Assembly: GCF_013372625.1 (NCBI RefSeq) | Contig: NZ_JABXFD010000385.1 | Location: forward strand, 1 to 34,734 | DNA: 34,734 nt | Reading direction: 5' to 3' | Source of the DNA: Actinomadura sp. BRA 177 | Lineage (GTDB): Bacteria; Actinomycetota; Actinomycetes; Streptosporangiales; Streptosporangiaceae | Part shown: positions 1-5,843 of the stretch, in pieces | Position numbering within the stretch: position 1 is the stretch's first letter | Layout of the letters: every line of letters starts with the position of its first letter | The notes under the pieces: generated by a model | Told to the model about the DNA's origin: nothing | Database searches by the model: none | The model's input: the letters and a program-made list of their open reading frames with translations, nothing else | Translations under genes and position numbers: made by a program

Positions 1-40
1 CGCCGCTTCGTTGGCAGTGTGAGATGGGTTTAAGAGACGG
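1..40 (-). other. Probable Nextera adapter remnant at the contig start
   Basis: Read on the minus strand from about position 40 to 1, the sequence follows the Illumina Nextera read-through adapter as I remember it, with roughly 27 of 33 positions matching (for example GTCTCTTA, CATCT, CTGCC and ACGA at the right offsets). It interrupts the reading frame of the ATP-binding protein just before that family's last conserved box. The identification rests on memory of the adapter and the mismatches are several, so this is a strong inference rather than proof. Confidence 0.7.
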
Positions 41-383
41 AACCCCACCCGCCCGGGTCTGGCGCGTCGTCCGGCATGGGCTCCGTCGGCATCGTCAGAT
101 CGGGCGTGGACGCCCGCGGCTTCTCCGGGGACGTGTCCCACACCTCGACGCGCAGCCCATCGGGGACGAGGGCCAGGCGCAGCGTAACCGGCTGGTTCCG
201 CGCCGCCCGGACGGAGTTCGTCAGCAGCTCGGACGCGACGAGGACCGCGTCGTCCACCGTGCTCTGCGGAAGCCTCCACTGGAGGGCCTGCGACTCCACG
301 ATGAGACGCCCCTCCCGGATGGCGTCCGGTGTCGCGAGAAGGCTCCGGCGCAGCGCCGACGTCCCCTCGATCACGGCGCTCAC
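30..383 (-). CDS. ATP-binding protein, RsbW/HATPase_c_2-like, 3' end truncated by the contig edge
   Basis: Small GHKL-ATPase-fold protein of the anti-sigma or regulatory kinase type common in actinomycete XRE/DUF397 loci. The N box is visible as ASELLTNSVRAA near residues 50-61, followed by strands containing LRLALVPDGLRVEVWD, which resembles the G1 region. The glycine-rich G2 segment expected near the C-terminus is missing: the frame runs into adapter-like sequence at about position 40 and ends at an artificial TAA. The true gene therefore probably continues beyond the window. The GTG start at 383 overlaps the stop of the upstream small gene as GTGA, so the two are translationally coupled. 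Family members often regulate sigma factors or development; the partner here is unknown. Confidence 0.7.
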   Translation of the reverse strand: MSAVIEGTSALRRSLLATPDAIREGRLIVESQALQWRLPQSTVDDAVLVASELLTNSVRAARNQPVTLRLALVPDGLRVEVWDTSPEKPRASTPDLTMPTEPMPDDAPDPGGWGSVS

Positions 384-643
384 CGCCGGCCTTCCCAGGC
401 CAGCCCGTCCTGCTGGGCCATGAGGTCGCCGAGCGTGTGGAGGTCGCTCGCGGTGAGCGTGGCGACCAGCCGGCCGTCGCCGTTCCGGATCGCCTCGGGC
501 CGGCGCAGATGCACCGTCCACAGCCCGGTGCCCCGCGCCCGATAAGGCTCGGCCCACCGCCCCTCCACCGGCCGGACGGCCGGAAGCGGGTCCGTTTCGT
601 CTATGAAGTCATCCTTGCGGAATTTGTCGCTACTCATTCCCAT
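380..643 (-). CDS. Small conserved protein of unknown function beside the ATPase and XRE regulator
   Basis: An 87-residue soluble protein with no signal peptide or membrane segment. I chose the ATG at 643 because AGAGG lies 5 nt upstream; an in-frame start further upstream (682) lacks a comparable site. The C-terminal half (ARGTGLWTVHLRRPE, then GRLVATLTASDLHTLGDLM) looks like a small mixed alpha/beta fold, but I do not recognise the family. Its TGA overlaps the GTG of the following ATP-binding protein, and it is divergent from the XRE/DUF5753 regulator. That arrangement is typical of whiJ/abaA-like regulatory loci, so a regulatory accessory role is plausible, though inferred from context only. 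Confidence 0.6.
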   Translation of the reverse strand: MGMSSDKFRKDDFIDETDPLPAVRPVEGRWAEPYRARGTGLWTVHLRRPEAIRNGDGRLVATLTASDLHTLGDLMAQQDGLAWEGRR

Positions 644-685
644 GATCGCCTCTGTTGCGGACAGTTCCGTGTTCCGCGCCACAGA

Positions 686-726
686 TTGACAAGCTCGTCA
701 TATGCGCGTCATTGTTGCCGACAACA
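686..726 (+). promoter_or_regulatory. Candidate promoter and operator of the XRE regulator gene
   Basis: TTGACA at 686-691 is followed after 18 nt by CATTGT at 710-715, a reasonable housekeeping-type promoter for the plus-strand XRE gene. A perfect inverted repeat, TGTTG-CCGA-CAACA, covers 713-726 immediately over and after the -10. That is a natural place for autoregulatory binding by the XRE protein. The pattern is seen; its function is inferred. Confidence 0.45.
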
Positions 727-760
727 TCAGAAAATGAATGAAGTGCGGAGGTGCGCGATC

Positions 761-1588
761 ATGGTCCGGCCTTCCCCCGACCCGCACGAATCGATCTACG
801 CGTTCATGGCCTACTACCTGCGCTTCCTGCGCCTGCAGCGCGGCCTGACCCAGGCCGACCTCGCCAAGATCCTCAACTGCTCGATCGGCCAGGTTTCCAA
901 ATACGAGTCCGGCGACAAGCAACTCGGCACCCGTGAGTGCACCGCCCTGGACAAAACGTTCGACACGGGCGGAGTGTTCACAATCTGGCTGGGCTACGCA
1001 AAACTCGGAATCGACGCAAATGCCCCATCCCGCCTCGACCGCTACCAACGCCGGGCCATCGAGCACTACATGTTCGCTAGCAACTACGTGCCTCTGCCGT
1101 TCCAGACCGAGGACTACACGAGGGGAATGTTGGAGGCAGGGCATGCTGCCGGCTTCCTGGACGATGTCGATGGGGCTCTTGAGAGGCGGATGGAGCTCCA
1201 AGACGCCATGCTGGACGGACGTCCCGAGATTTGGGCCGTCTTGGATCAGGTCGCCCTGCGCTCGATGGGGCCTCCGGAAGTGATGGAGGCCCAGTGGGAA
1301 CACCTACTACAAATGGGTAGATTGTTCCACGTGTCGATCCGAATCCTTCCGCTGAGGGCAGCGCCCCACGTCGGCATCGATGGTCCGTTCCACTGCTTCA
1401 CGCTGCCCAACCGCCGCCACGCAGCGTTCTCGGGTGGTGCGCTAGGAGTGGGACGGGTGATTGATGACCAGGTAGAGGCGGCAGCCGTGGCACTCCGCTT
1501 CAACCGGATCGCGGCACGTGCCTGGAGCGAAGATCAGTCTCGTGAGTACCTAGGAGGAATGAGTGAGCGGCTTGACGAACTGGCGTAA
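761..1588 (+). CDS. XRE-family transcriptional regulator with DUF5753 domain (WhiJ-like)
   Basis: A 275-residue DNA-binding regulator. The N-terminal helix-turn-helix spans about residues 17-75 (LRLQRGLTQADLAKILNCS and IGQVSKYESGDKQLG). The rest is a DUF5753 ligand- or effector-like domain (VPLPFQTEDYTRGMLEA, QWEHLLQMGRLFHVSIRILP, FHCFTLPN). The ATG at 761 is chosen because GGAGG sits 9 nt upstream. The gene is followed by three DUF397 genes, the first overlapping its 3' end, and is divergent from the small protein/ATPase pair. In Streptomyces such sets (whiJ, abaA and bldB-type loci) modulate development and antibiotic production, and DUF397 proteins are thought to act with their cognate XRE regulator. 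The specific target here is unknown. Confidence 0.85.
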   Translation: MVRPSPDPHESIYAFMAYYLRFLRLQRGLTQADLAKILNCSIGQVSKYESGDKQLGTRECTALDKTFDTGGVFTIWLGYAKLGIDANAPSRLDRYQRRAIEHYMFASNYVPLPFQTEDYTRGMLEAGHAAGFLDDVDGALERRMELQDAMLDGRPEIWAVLDQVALRSMGPPEVMEAQWEHLLQMGRLFHVSIRILPLRAAPHVGIDGPFHCFTLPNRRHAAFSGGALGVGRVIDDQVEAAAVALRFNRIAARAWSEDQSREYLGGMSERLDELA

Positions 1589-1760
1589 GAGCAGTTACAG
1601 CCAAACCGGCGGTACGACTGACTGTGTCGAGTTGGCCGCCCTTGCGTGCGGGTTGGGTGTTCGGGATAGCAAGGATGCGTCGGGGCCGCATCTGGTCATC
1701 GCGAAAGAGCACCTTGCTGATCTTGTGGCTCGGGTCAAGGCTGGGGAGTGCGACCTTTGA
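1563..1760 (+). CDS. DUF397 protein, copy 1
   Basis: A 65-residue DUF397 protein. The family signature is plain: WRKSSYSQTGGTTDCVELA at residues 7-25, then GVRDSKD and a C-terminal helix ending LVARVKAGECDL. The start is GTG at 1563, just after AGGAGG (1553-1558), inside the end of the XRE gene, so translation is probably coupled. DUF397 proteins are small partners of XRE/DUF5753 regulators in actinomycetes; their biochemical action is not settled. At DNA level it closely resembles the second half of copy 3, suggesting recent tandem duplication. Confidence 0.85.
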   Translation: MSGLTNWRKSSYSQTGGTTDCVELAALACGLGVRDSKDASGPHLVIAKEHLADLVARVKAGECDL

Positions 1761-1781
1761 GCTGCGATCCCTGGAGCCGAC

Positions 1782-1991
1782 GTGAGGTTGGAAAGCTGGG
1801 CCGAGTCCCGGTGGCGCAAGAGTAGCTACAGCCAGACCCACGGAACCTCCGACTGTGTGGAGCTTGCCTCCCTGGAGGGTGCCGTCGGGATTCGGGACAG
1901 TAAGAACCCCTCCGCTGCGCACCTGGTGGTCAGCAGGACGAACTTGGCGGCTCTCGTGGCTCGGATCAAGGGCGGCCGGCTTGACCTCTGA
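1782..1991 (+). CDS. DUF397 protein, copy 2
   Basis: A 69-residue DUF397 protein starting at GTG 1782, 21 nt after copy 1. It has the same signature (RWRKSSYSQTHGTSDCVELA, GIRDSKN, LVARIKGGRLDL), with a longer N-terminus (about 10 residues before the first W-R-K) than copy 1. It is the most diverged of the three copies in the middle segment. Its TGA (1989-1991) abuts the GTG of copy 3 (1993). Its role should be as for copy 1: likely a partner of the XRE regulator upstream. Confidence 0.85.
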   Translation: MRLESWAESRWRKSSYSQTHGTSDCVELASLEGAVGIRDSKNPSAAHLVVSRTNLAALVARIKGGRLDL

Positions 1992-1992
1992 T

Positions 1993-2274
1993 GTGAGCGG
2001 CGTTGTCGCCTACCCGCCGCGTTGGCGGAAGAGCAGCCATAGCCACGGTGGCGGCACGACCGACTGCGTTGAGGTGGCCGCCGTTGCGTATGTCTGGCGG
2101 AAGAGCAGTCATAGCCAGACCGGCGGGGCGACTGACTGTGTTGAACTGGCCGGCCTTGTGCGCGGGGTGGGGGTTCGGGACAGCAAGGACGTCTCGGGGC
2201 CGTGTCTGGTCGTCGTGAAAGAGCAGTTTGCCGGGCTGGTGGCTCGGGTCAAGGCGGGGCGCTACGACCTTTGA
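1993..2274 (+). CDS. DUF397 protein, copy 3, with internally duplicated N-terminal half
   Basis: A 93-residue protein containing one and a half DUF397 units. The first partial unit reads RWRKSSHSHGGGTTDCVEVA (about residues 10-29). It runs directly into a complete second unit beginning VWRKSSHSQTGGATDCVEL and ending LVARVKAGRYDL. The GTG start at 1993 follows one base after the stop of copy 2. The usual family length is about 60-80 residues, so the extra unit is unusual. The second unit is near-identical in nucleotide pattern to copy 1 (for example GTGGCTCGGGTCAAGGC near both 3' ends). The chimera probably arose by unequal recombination between tandem copies. An alternative reading is a fused pseudogene fragment plus an intact gene, but the frame is continuous. 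Confidence 0.75.
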   Translation: MSGVVAYPPRWRKSSHSHGGGTTDCVEVAAVAYVWRKSSHSQTGGATDCVELAGLVRGVGVRDSKDVSGPCLVVVKEQFAGLVARVKAGRYDL

Positions 2275-2492
2275 TCCGGAGCCCGGCTTTGCCGATGCCT
2301 TCGTGACCGTTGCGGCAGGCCGCCGCGCAGGCTCTCGATCGAGGCGGCGAGATGGCGGGCGTTGGCGGGGATGCCGAGCAGGAACGCCGTCTCCTTCAGC
2401 GACTCGTACTCGCGCAGGCTGATCACGACGGCGGGGTCGCGGTCGGGCCGGGTCACGATGATCTCGTCGTGATCACGTAGGTGGGAGCAGGA
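2262..2492 (-). pseudogene. Phd/YefM-type antitoxin remnant
   Basis: The minus-strand frame encodes HDEIIVTRPDRDPAVVISL followed by REYESLKETAFLLGIPANAR and then a helix. This is the second half of the DNA-binding/neutralisation region of Phd/YefM antitoxins (E-I-V-T-R-x-x-x-x-P-A-V-V-x-S-L, then Y-E-S-L-x-E-T). The usual N-terminal part (about 25 residues with the A-R-x-x-L segment) is absent: upstream codons read unrelated sequence with no start. The tail after IESLRGG is also not family-like. The only available start, a GTG at 2456, would remove a core strand. No RelE/YoeB-type toxin is adjacent. I therefore call it a decayed fragment. Confidence 0.6.
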
Positions 2493-2516
2493 TCCTGGGG
2501 TGCGGCGGAGTGAGGG

Positions 2517-3110
2517 GTGACCACACCGTTCGCAGAGAGGTACCTCAATGACAGGTCACCGGGCGTGAAGGGCGCGGGGATCGTGCGGCCCGAACCGCGT
2601 CAGGCCGACGACTTCGCGGTGCATTACGACGAGCATTTCACCGACATCCACCGCTACATCGCGGGACGGCTGGGACGGGACGTGGCGGACGACATCGCCG
2701 CCGACACGTTCGTCATCGCGCTCCACCGGCGGGACCGGTTCGATCCGGAGCGGGGGAGCATCCGCCCCTGGCTGTTCGGCATCGCCACGAATCTGGTGGC
2801 GCAGCACCGGCGGCAGGAGTCGCGCCGGTACCGGGCGCTGGCGAAGGCCGGTCCGGAGGCGGTCGACGGCGGGCACGAGGAGCAGGTCGTCAACTGGGTG
2901 CGGGCCGAGGGCCTGCAACCGCGCCTCGCCAGGGCGCTGCGTTCGCTGACGCAGGGCCAGCGGGACGTCCTGCTGCTCAGCGCGCTCAGCGAACTGTCGA
3001 ACCAGGAGATTTCGGAAGCGCTCGGCGTGCCCTACGGCACGGTCACGTCGCGGCTGAGCCGCGCCCGCGCCAAGGTGAAGGCCGCCCTCGGGGAGGACAG
3101 CGATGAATGA
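2517..3110 (+). CDS. ECF-type RNA polymerase sigma factor
   Basis: A 197-residue sigma-70 family factor with only regions 2 and 4. Region 2 spans about residues 34-105 (YDEHFTDIHRYIAGRLG, DIAADTFVIALHRRDRFDP, RPWLFGIATNLVAQHRRQE). Region 4 spans about residues 142-190 (LTQGQRDVLLLSALSELS, the helix-turn-helix ISEALGVPYGTVTSRLSRAR). The GTG at 2517 is kept because GGAG at 2507-2510 gives 6-nt spacing; internal GTG codons at 2565 and 2583 are weaker alternatives. Its last codons overlap the ATG of the next gene by 8 nt, so the pair is coupled. That neighbour, with a cytoplasmic N-terminus and one membrane segment, is the obvious candidate partner or anti-sigma factor. Confidence 0.9.
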   Translation: MTTPFAERYLNDRSPGVKGAGIVRPEPRQADDFAVHYDEHFTDIHRYIAGRLGRDVADDIAADTFVIALHRRDRFDPERGSIRPWLFGIATNLVAQHRRQESRRYRALAKAGPEAVDGGHEEQVVNWVRAEGLQPRLARALRSLTQGQRDVLLLSALSELSNQEISEALGVPYGTVTSRLSRARAKVKAALGEDSDE

Positions 3111-4197
3111 CGACCGCATGATCCGCGCACTGCTGCTGGAGGACCCGCCGTCCGAGGAGGTCATTGCGGAGGGACGGCGGCGGATGCAGGCGGGGAAGCC
3201 CGTGGCGCCGCGCCGGGTCGGCCGGCGTCCCGTGTTCGGGCTGGCGGGGGCCGCCGCCGCCATGGCGGTGGGGGCCGCCGCGCTGCTCACCGGCGGCACC
3301 ACGGAGGGCAGTCCCGGGAGCCCGGACCCCGGTGCGCGGCGCATCCTGCTCGCCGCCGCCGATCACGCGATGAACGAGCCCACCGGACGTTACTGGCACG
3401 TCGTGACCGAAGTGGGGAACGTGTACCGCGTCGGGGGAGCAGACGGCTACTCGATCGCCTACGCCGACAGGTGGGATCGCTGGAAGGCGCGGTCAAGCTC
3501 CGATCCCGACGTCGAGTACGCCATGGTGGCGCCCGGCGCGAGGCCGCTCACGCCGAAGGACGCCGACGCCTGGGAGAAGGCCGGTTCGCCGCAGAGCATG
3601 CGCGTGTGGGCGGACGGCCACTGGTTGACGCTGACCACGAAGGACCTGGGAAAGGTCGGCTGGGAGAAGCAGGTCGCGACACCGGAGCAGAAGAAGGCCG
3701 CGCTGGCGCAGCACGACCCGGCGGACATCAAGAAGAAGTGCGCGGCCAACGCCGACCGGACGAGCGAGTGCGAATTTCAGATGCTGACCCTTGAGCAGCA
3801 GCTCCAGCGGTTCGGTGAGGATCCCGAGCGGTACAAGACCTTCATGCTCGAGCCCGACGGGACTGCCGCGGTCGACTACCTCTGGAAGGGGCTCCGGCTC
3901 ATCACCTTGAACCCCGTCCCGTCGCGTGGACGGTCGGTGGTCTTCAGAGCGATGGCGGACGTTCCGGGCGTGCGGGCGGTCGGCGAGGTGAAGGACGCCA
4001 AGGGCCGCACCGGAATCGGGCTTGCGATGCGCGACGCCCGGACGGAGACGCGCGTCGTCCTCGACCCGGAGACGTACCGCCTCATGTCCTTCGAGGTGCT
4101 CGCCGTGGACGTCCCCAAGCGGAAGCCCGGAGACGTCCTCAGCTACACGACGGTCACCTCGGCAGGCTGGACCAACGAGAAGCCCCACCGCGACTGA
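3103..4197 (+). CDS. CU044_5270-family single-pass membrane protein, possible ECF sigma partner
   Basis: A 364-residue protein with a short cytoplasmic N-terminus (MNDDRMIRALLLEDPPSEE), an arginine-rich stretch, one hydrophobic segment at about residues 44-65 (VFGLAGAAAAMAVGAAALL), then a large extracytoplasmic domain. The outer domain contains SIAYADRWDRW, WADGHWLTLTTKD and a C-terminal half with VDYLWKGLRLI and VLDPETYRLMSFEVL. This resembles proteins annotated as CU044_5270 family, which commonly follow ECF sigma genes in Streptosporangiales. The ATG at 3103 overlaps the end of the sigma gene. The layout suits transmembrane control of the sigma factor, but I see no zinc-binding anti-sigma motif, so the anti-sigma role is inference. 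The operon ends at a strong hairpin at 4202-4238. Confidence 0.75.
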   Translation: MNDDRMIRALLLEDPPSEEVIAEGRRRMQAGKPVAPRRVGRRPVFGLAGAAAAMAVGAAALLTGGTTEGSPGSPDPGARRILLAAADHAMNEPTGRYWHVVTEVGNVYRVGGADGYSIAYADRWDRWKARSSSDPDVEYAMVAPGARPLTPKDADAWEKAGSPQSMRVWADGHWLTLTTKDLGKVGWEKQVATPEQKKAALAQHDPADIKKKCAANADRTSECEFQMLTLEQQLQRFGEDPERYKTFMLEPDGTAAVDYLWKGLRLITLNPVPSRGRSVVFRAMADVPGVRAVGEVKDAKGRTGIGLAMRDARTETRVVLDPETYRLMSFEVLAVDVPKRKPGDVLSYTTVTSAGWTNEKPHRD

Positions 4198-4201
4198 CTG
4201 A

Positions 4202-4238
4202 GCCGCTCGCCCGCGTCCCCGAGGCGCGGGCGAGCGGC
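4202..4238. terminator. Bidirectional terminator hairpin between convergent genes
   Basis: Perfect 14-bp inverted repeat: GCCGCTCGCCCGCG at 4202-4215 and CGCGGGCGAGCGGC at 4225-4238, with a 9-nt loop. It lies just after the sigma-partner gene (stop 4197) and ahead of the 3' end of the convergent EcsC-like gene (4274). There is no U-tract, which is common for actinomycete terminators. Confidence 0.7.
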
Positions 4239-4273
4239 CAACGTGCATCGCGGTCGAACTCGGGTTGCGCCGG

Positions 4274-5002
4274 TCAGTCGTGCGAGTTCTCGTTTGGCGG
4301 TGTGCTGGGCGTTTCCCCTGGCCATGACGGCGGGGGCGGGCCGAATGCGCGACGACCGGCCCGTACCGTCAGGGTGGCCATGGCAGCGTTGGCGCCGCCA
4401 CCGATCACAGCGCCGATGCCGAACGGTGCCACTCGACCGAGAACGATGACTCCCTGCTTGGTCCCGTACTTCGTGATGAAGTTCTTCCCCAGGATCTTGT
4501 TGATCTGACGCAACGTCTCGACCGGCACCTTGGTGACGACCTGGCGTCCCCAGTGTTGTCCCGTACGCTCGGCGACCTTGGAGATGGTGGCGGTGCCGGA
4601 CCCGCCGAGCATGATGCCCATCACGATCGTCCGGCGGCGCTCGATCTCGTCGATAGGGACGCCGTGGACCTCGGCGATCGAGAGCGCGAAGAGGACGCTC
4701 AGCTCAAGAGATGAGAAAGTCTCGCCTGCCGACAGTGCCAGTGCGACGCCCGTGCCGACGCCGGGCGCGGCCGCGGTTCCGCCCACTGCGGCGCCCGTCC
4801 CGGTCAAGGCGCTGACGTACATCCGCTCCAGGTTCCGGATCACCTGCGCCGGCGTCGCCTCCGGGTTCCGCTGGCGGGCCCGGGCGATGTTCTTGAGCAC
4901 CAGCGGGCTCTGGGCGTTGATCGCCTTGTCCAGGAGGTCGAGGACTCGCTGCCCGCGTGCGGCTGGTGCCGGAACCGGTACGTCGGGGGCATCTGCTGAC
5001 AT
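4274..5002 (-). CDS. EcsC-like protein of unknown role
   Basis: A 242-residue protein. The ATG at 5002 (MSADAPDVPV) is preferred because AAGGAG lies about 8 nt upstream; an earlier GTG at 5026 would place that ribosome site inside the coding region. After a Pro/Ala-rich N-terminus comes a helical region (RVLDLLDKAINAQSPLVL), then a Gly/Ala-rich amphipathic stretch (GTGAAVGGTAAAPGVGTG, residues about 76-95). A second such stretch lies near residues 195-225 (VIVLGRVAPFGIGAVIGGG). This layout matches EcsC-family proteins, whose function is poorly defined. It has its own terminator side and no obvious operon partner. Naming is moderate confidence; a generic membrane-associated hypothetical protein is the alternative. 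Confidence 0.6.
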   Translation of the reverse strand: MSADAPDVPVPAPAARGQRVLDLLDKAINAQSPLVLKNIARARQRNPEATPAQVIRNLERMYVSALTGTGAAVGGTAAAPGVGTGVALALSAGETFSSLELSVLFALSIAEVHGVPIDEIERRRTIVMGIMLGGSGTATISKVAERTGQHWGRQVVTKVPVETLRQINKILGKNFITKYGTKQGVIVLGRVAPFGIGAVIGGGANAAMATLTVRAGRRAFGPPPPSWPGETPSTPPNENSHD

Positions 5003-5096
5003 GCCTTGAACTCCTTGGGGGGTCACGTCGCAACTGAGCCTCCCAACTCAAGCAGTCGAGCGGATCTTGCGCCAGATGGACCGGGTCACCGCCTGC

Positions 5097-5119
5097 AAGA
5101 AGAAAGGCCGAAGGCGGCC
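5097..5119 (-). terminator. Intrinsic terminator of the TetR gene
   Basis: On the minus strand, GGCCG-CCTT-CGGCC (5119-5106) is followed by TTTCTTCTT (5105-5097). This is a classic stem plus U-rich tail 18 nt beyond the TetR stop codon (5137-5139), unusually canonical for this GC-rich sequence. Confidence 0.7.
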
Positions 5120-5136
5120 ACCCGCCCCGGCTGTGT

Positions 5137-5769
5137 TCAGCGGGGATGGGTGGCGGCGTGGGTGGCGAGGGCTTCGGCGGCGTCGGCGAACATGTCCGCC
5201 AGGGTGGACGGGGTGGCGGGCAGGTCGCCGTCCAGCCAGGCGATCAGGTTTTCGCTCCAGCCCGCTACCAGCATGGTGGCGGTGAAGTGCAGTTGGGCGT
5301 CGGCGGTGGGCGGGATGTCGTAGAAGGTGCGGGCGTAGTCGATGACGAGGAGCGCGTTGCGGCGGTGGGCGGCGCGTTGGCGGGTGCGCAGGACGGGGCT
5401 GGCGGGTGCTTCGATCAGCGCCACGCGGGCCTTGCGGGGGTCGGCGGTGCCCACGGCGAGCGCCGCAGCGGCGGCGGAGCGGACGGTCGTGCGGAGGTCG
5501 GCGTCTGGGGCGCCGGCGACTCCCTGCGCGACGGCGTCGGTGATCTCGGTGATGATGCGGTCGTAGACCTCGGTCAGCAGTGCGTCCAGGCCGGTGAAGT
5601 TCTCGTAGAAGTAGCGCGGGTTGAGGCCGGCGCGGGCGCAGACCGCGCGCAGGGACGTGGCGCGCAGGCCCTCGGTGCCGAGCAGGTCGAGTGCGGCCTC
5701 CAGGAGCGCGGTGCGGCGGTCGGCGCGGCGGCGGTCGGCGGTGACGCCGCCGTAGGTGCGGGAACTCAC
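5137..5769 (-). CDS. TetR/AcrR-family transcriptional regulator, divergent from carotenoid oxygenase
   Basis: A 210-residue regulator. The N-terminal TetR helix-turn-helix is at about residues 20-65 (RRTALLEAALDLLGTEG, TSLRAVCARAGLNPRYFYEN, FTGLDALLTEVY). The C-terminal ligand domain is less conserved and ends in a His/Ala-rich tail. The start is GTG at 5769, with no clear ribosome site; transcription may start at or near the start codon. The divergent gene, starting 75 nt away, encodes a carotenoid oxygenase whose promoter overlaps an inverted repeat at 5791-5815, so this protein probably represses it. The inducing ligand is unknown; a hydrophobic apocarotenoid-like substrate would be reasonable but is only a guess. 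Confidence 0.88.
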   Translation of the reverse strand: MSSRTYGGVTADRRRADRRTALLEAALDLLGTEGLRATSLRAVCARAGLNPRYFYENFTGLDALLTEVYDRIITEITDAVAQGVAGAPDADLRTTVRSAAAAALAVGTADPRKARVALIEAPASPVLRTRQRAAHRRNALLVIDYARTFYDIPPTADAQLHFTATMLVAGWSENLIAWLDGDLPATPSTLADMFADAAEALATHAATHPR

Positions 5770-5778
5770 CCCGCAATC

Positions 5779-5815
5779 TTGACACAGGCGTTGCCAGATT
5801 TTAGGTTTCTGGAAA
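5779..5815 (+). promoter_or_regulatory. Carotenoid oxygenase promoter with overlapping TetR-type operator
   Basis: TTGACA at 5779-5784 and TAGGTT at 5802-5807, 17 nt apart, form a near-consensus promoter reading toward the oxygenase. The inverted repeat TTGCCAGA (5791-5798) / TCTGGAAA (5808-5815), with 7 of 8 arm positions complementary and a 9-nt centre, covers the spacer and -10. A protein bound there would block polymerase. Its size suits a TetR dimer. Confidence 0.55.
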
Positions 5816-5843
5816 CGGCTGTAGCCAGATGGGGAGGCCCTCC

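Noticed and set aside
1563..2274. DUF397 repeats as a CRISPR-like or non-coding repeat array
   Set aside because: Units are coding, in frame, diverged at synonymous sites and lack uniform spacers.
5829..5843. ATG 5829 as the start of the carotenoid oxygenase
   Set aside because: It overlaps the GGGGAGG ribosome site that correctly spaces GTG 5844 and has no site of its own.
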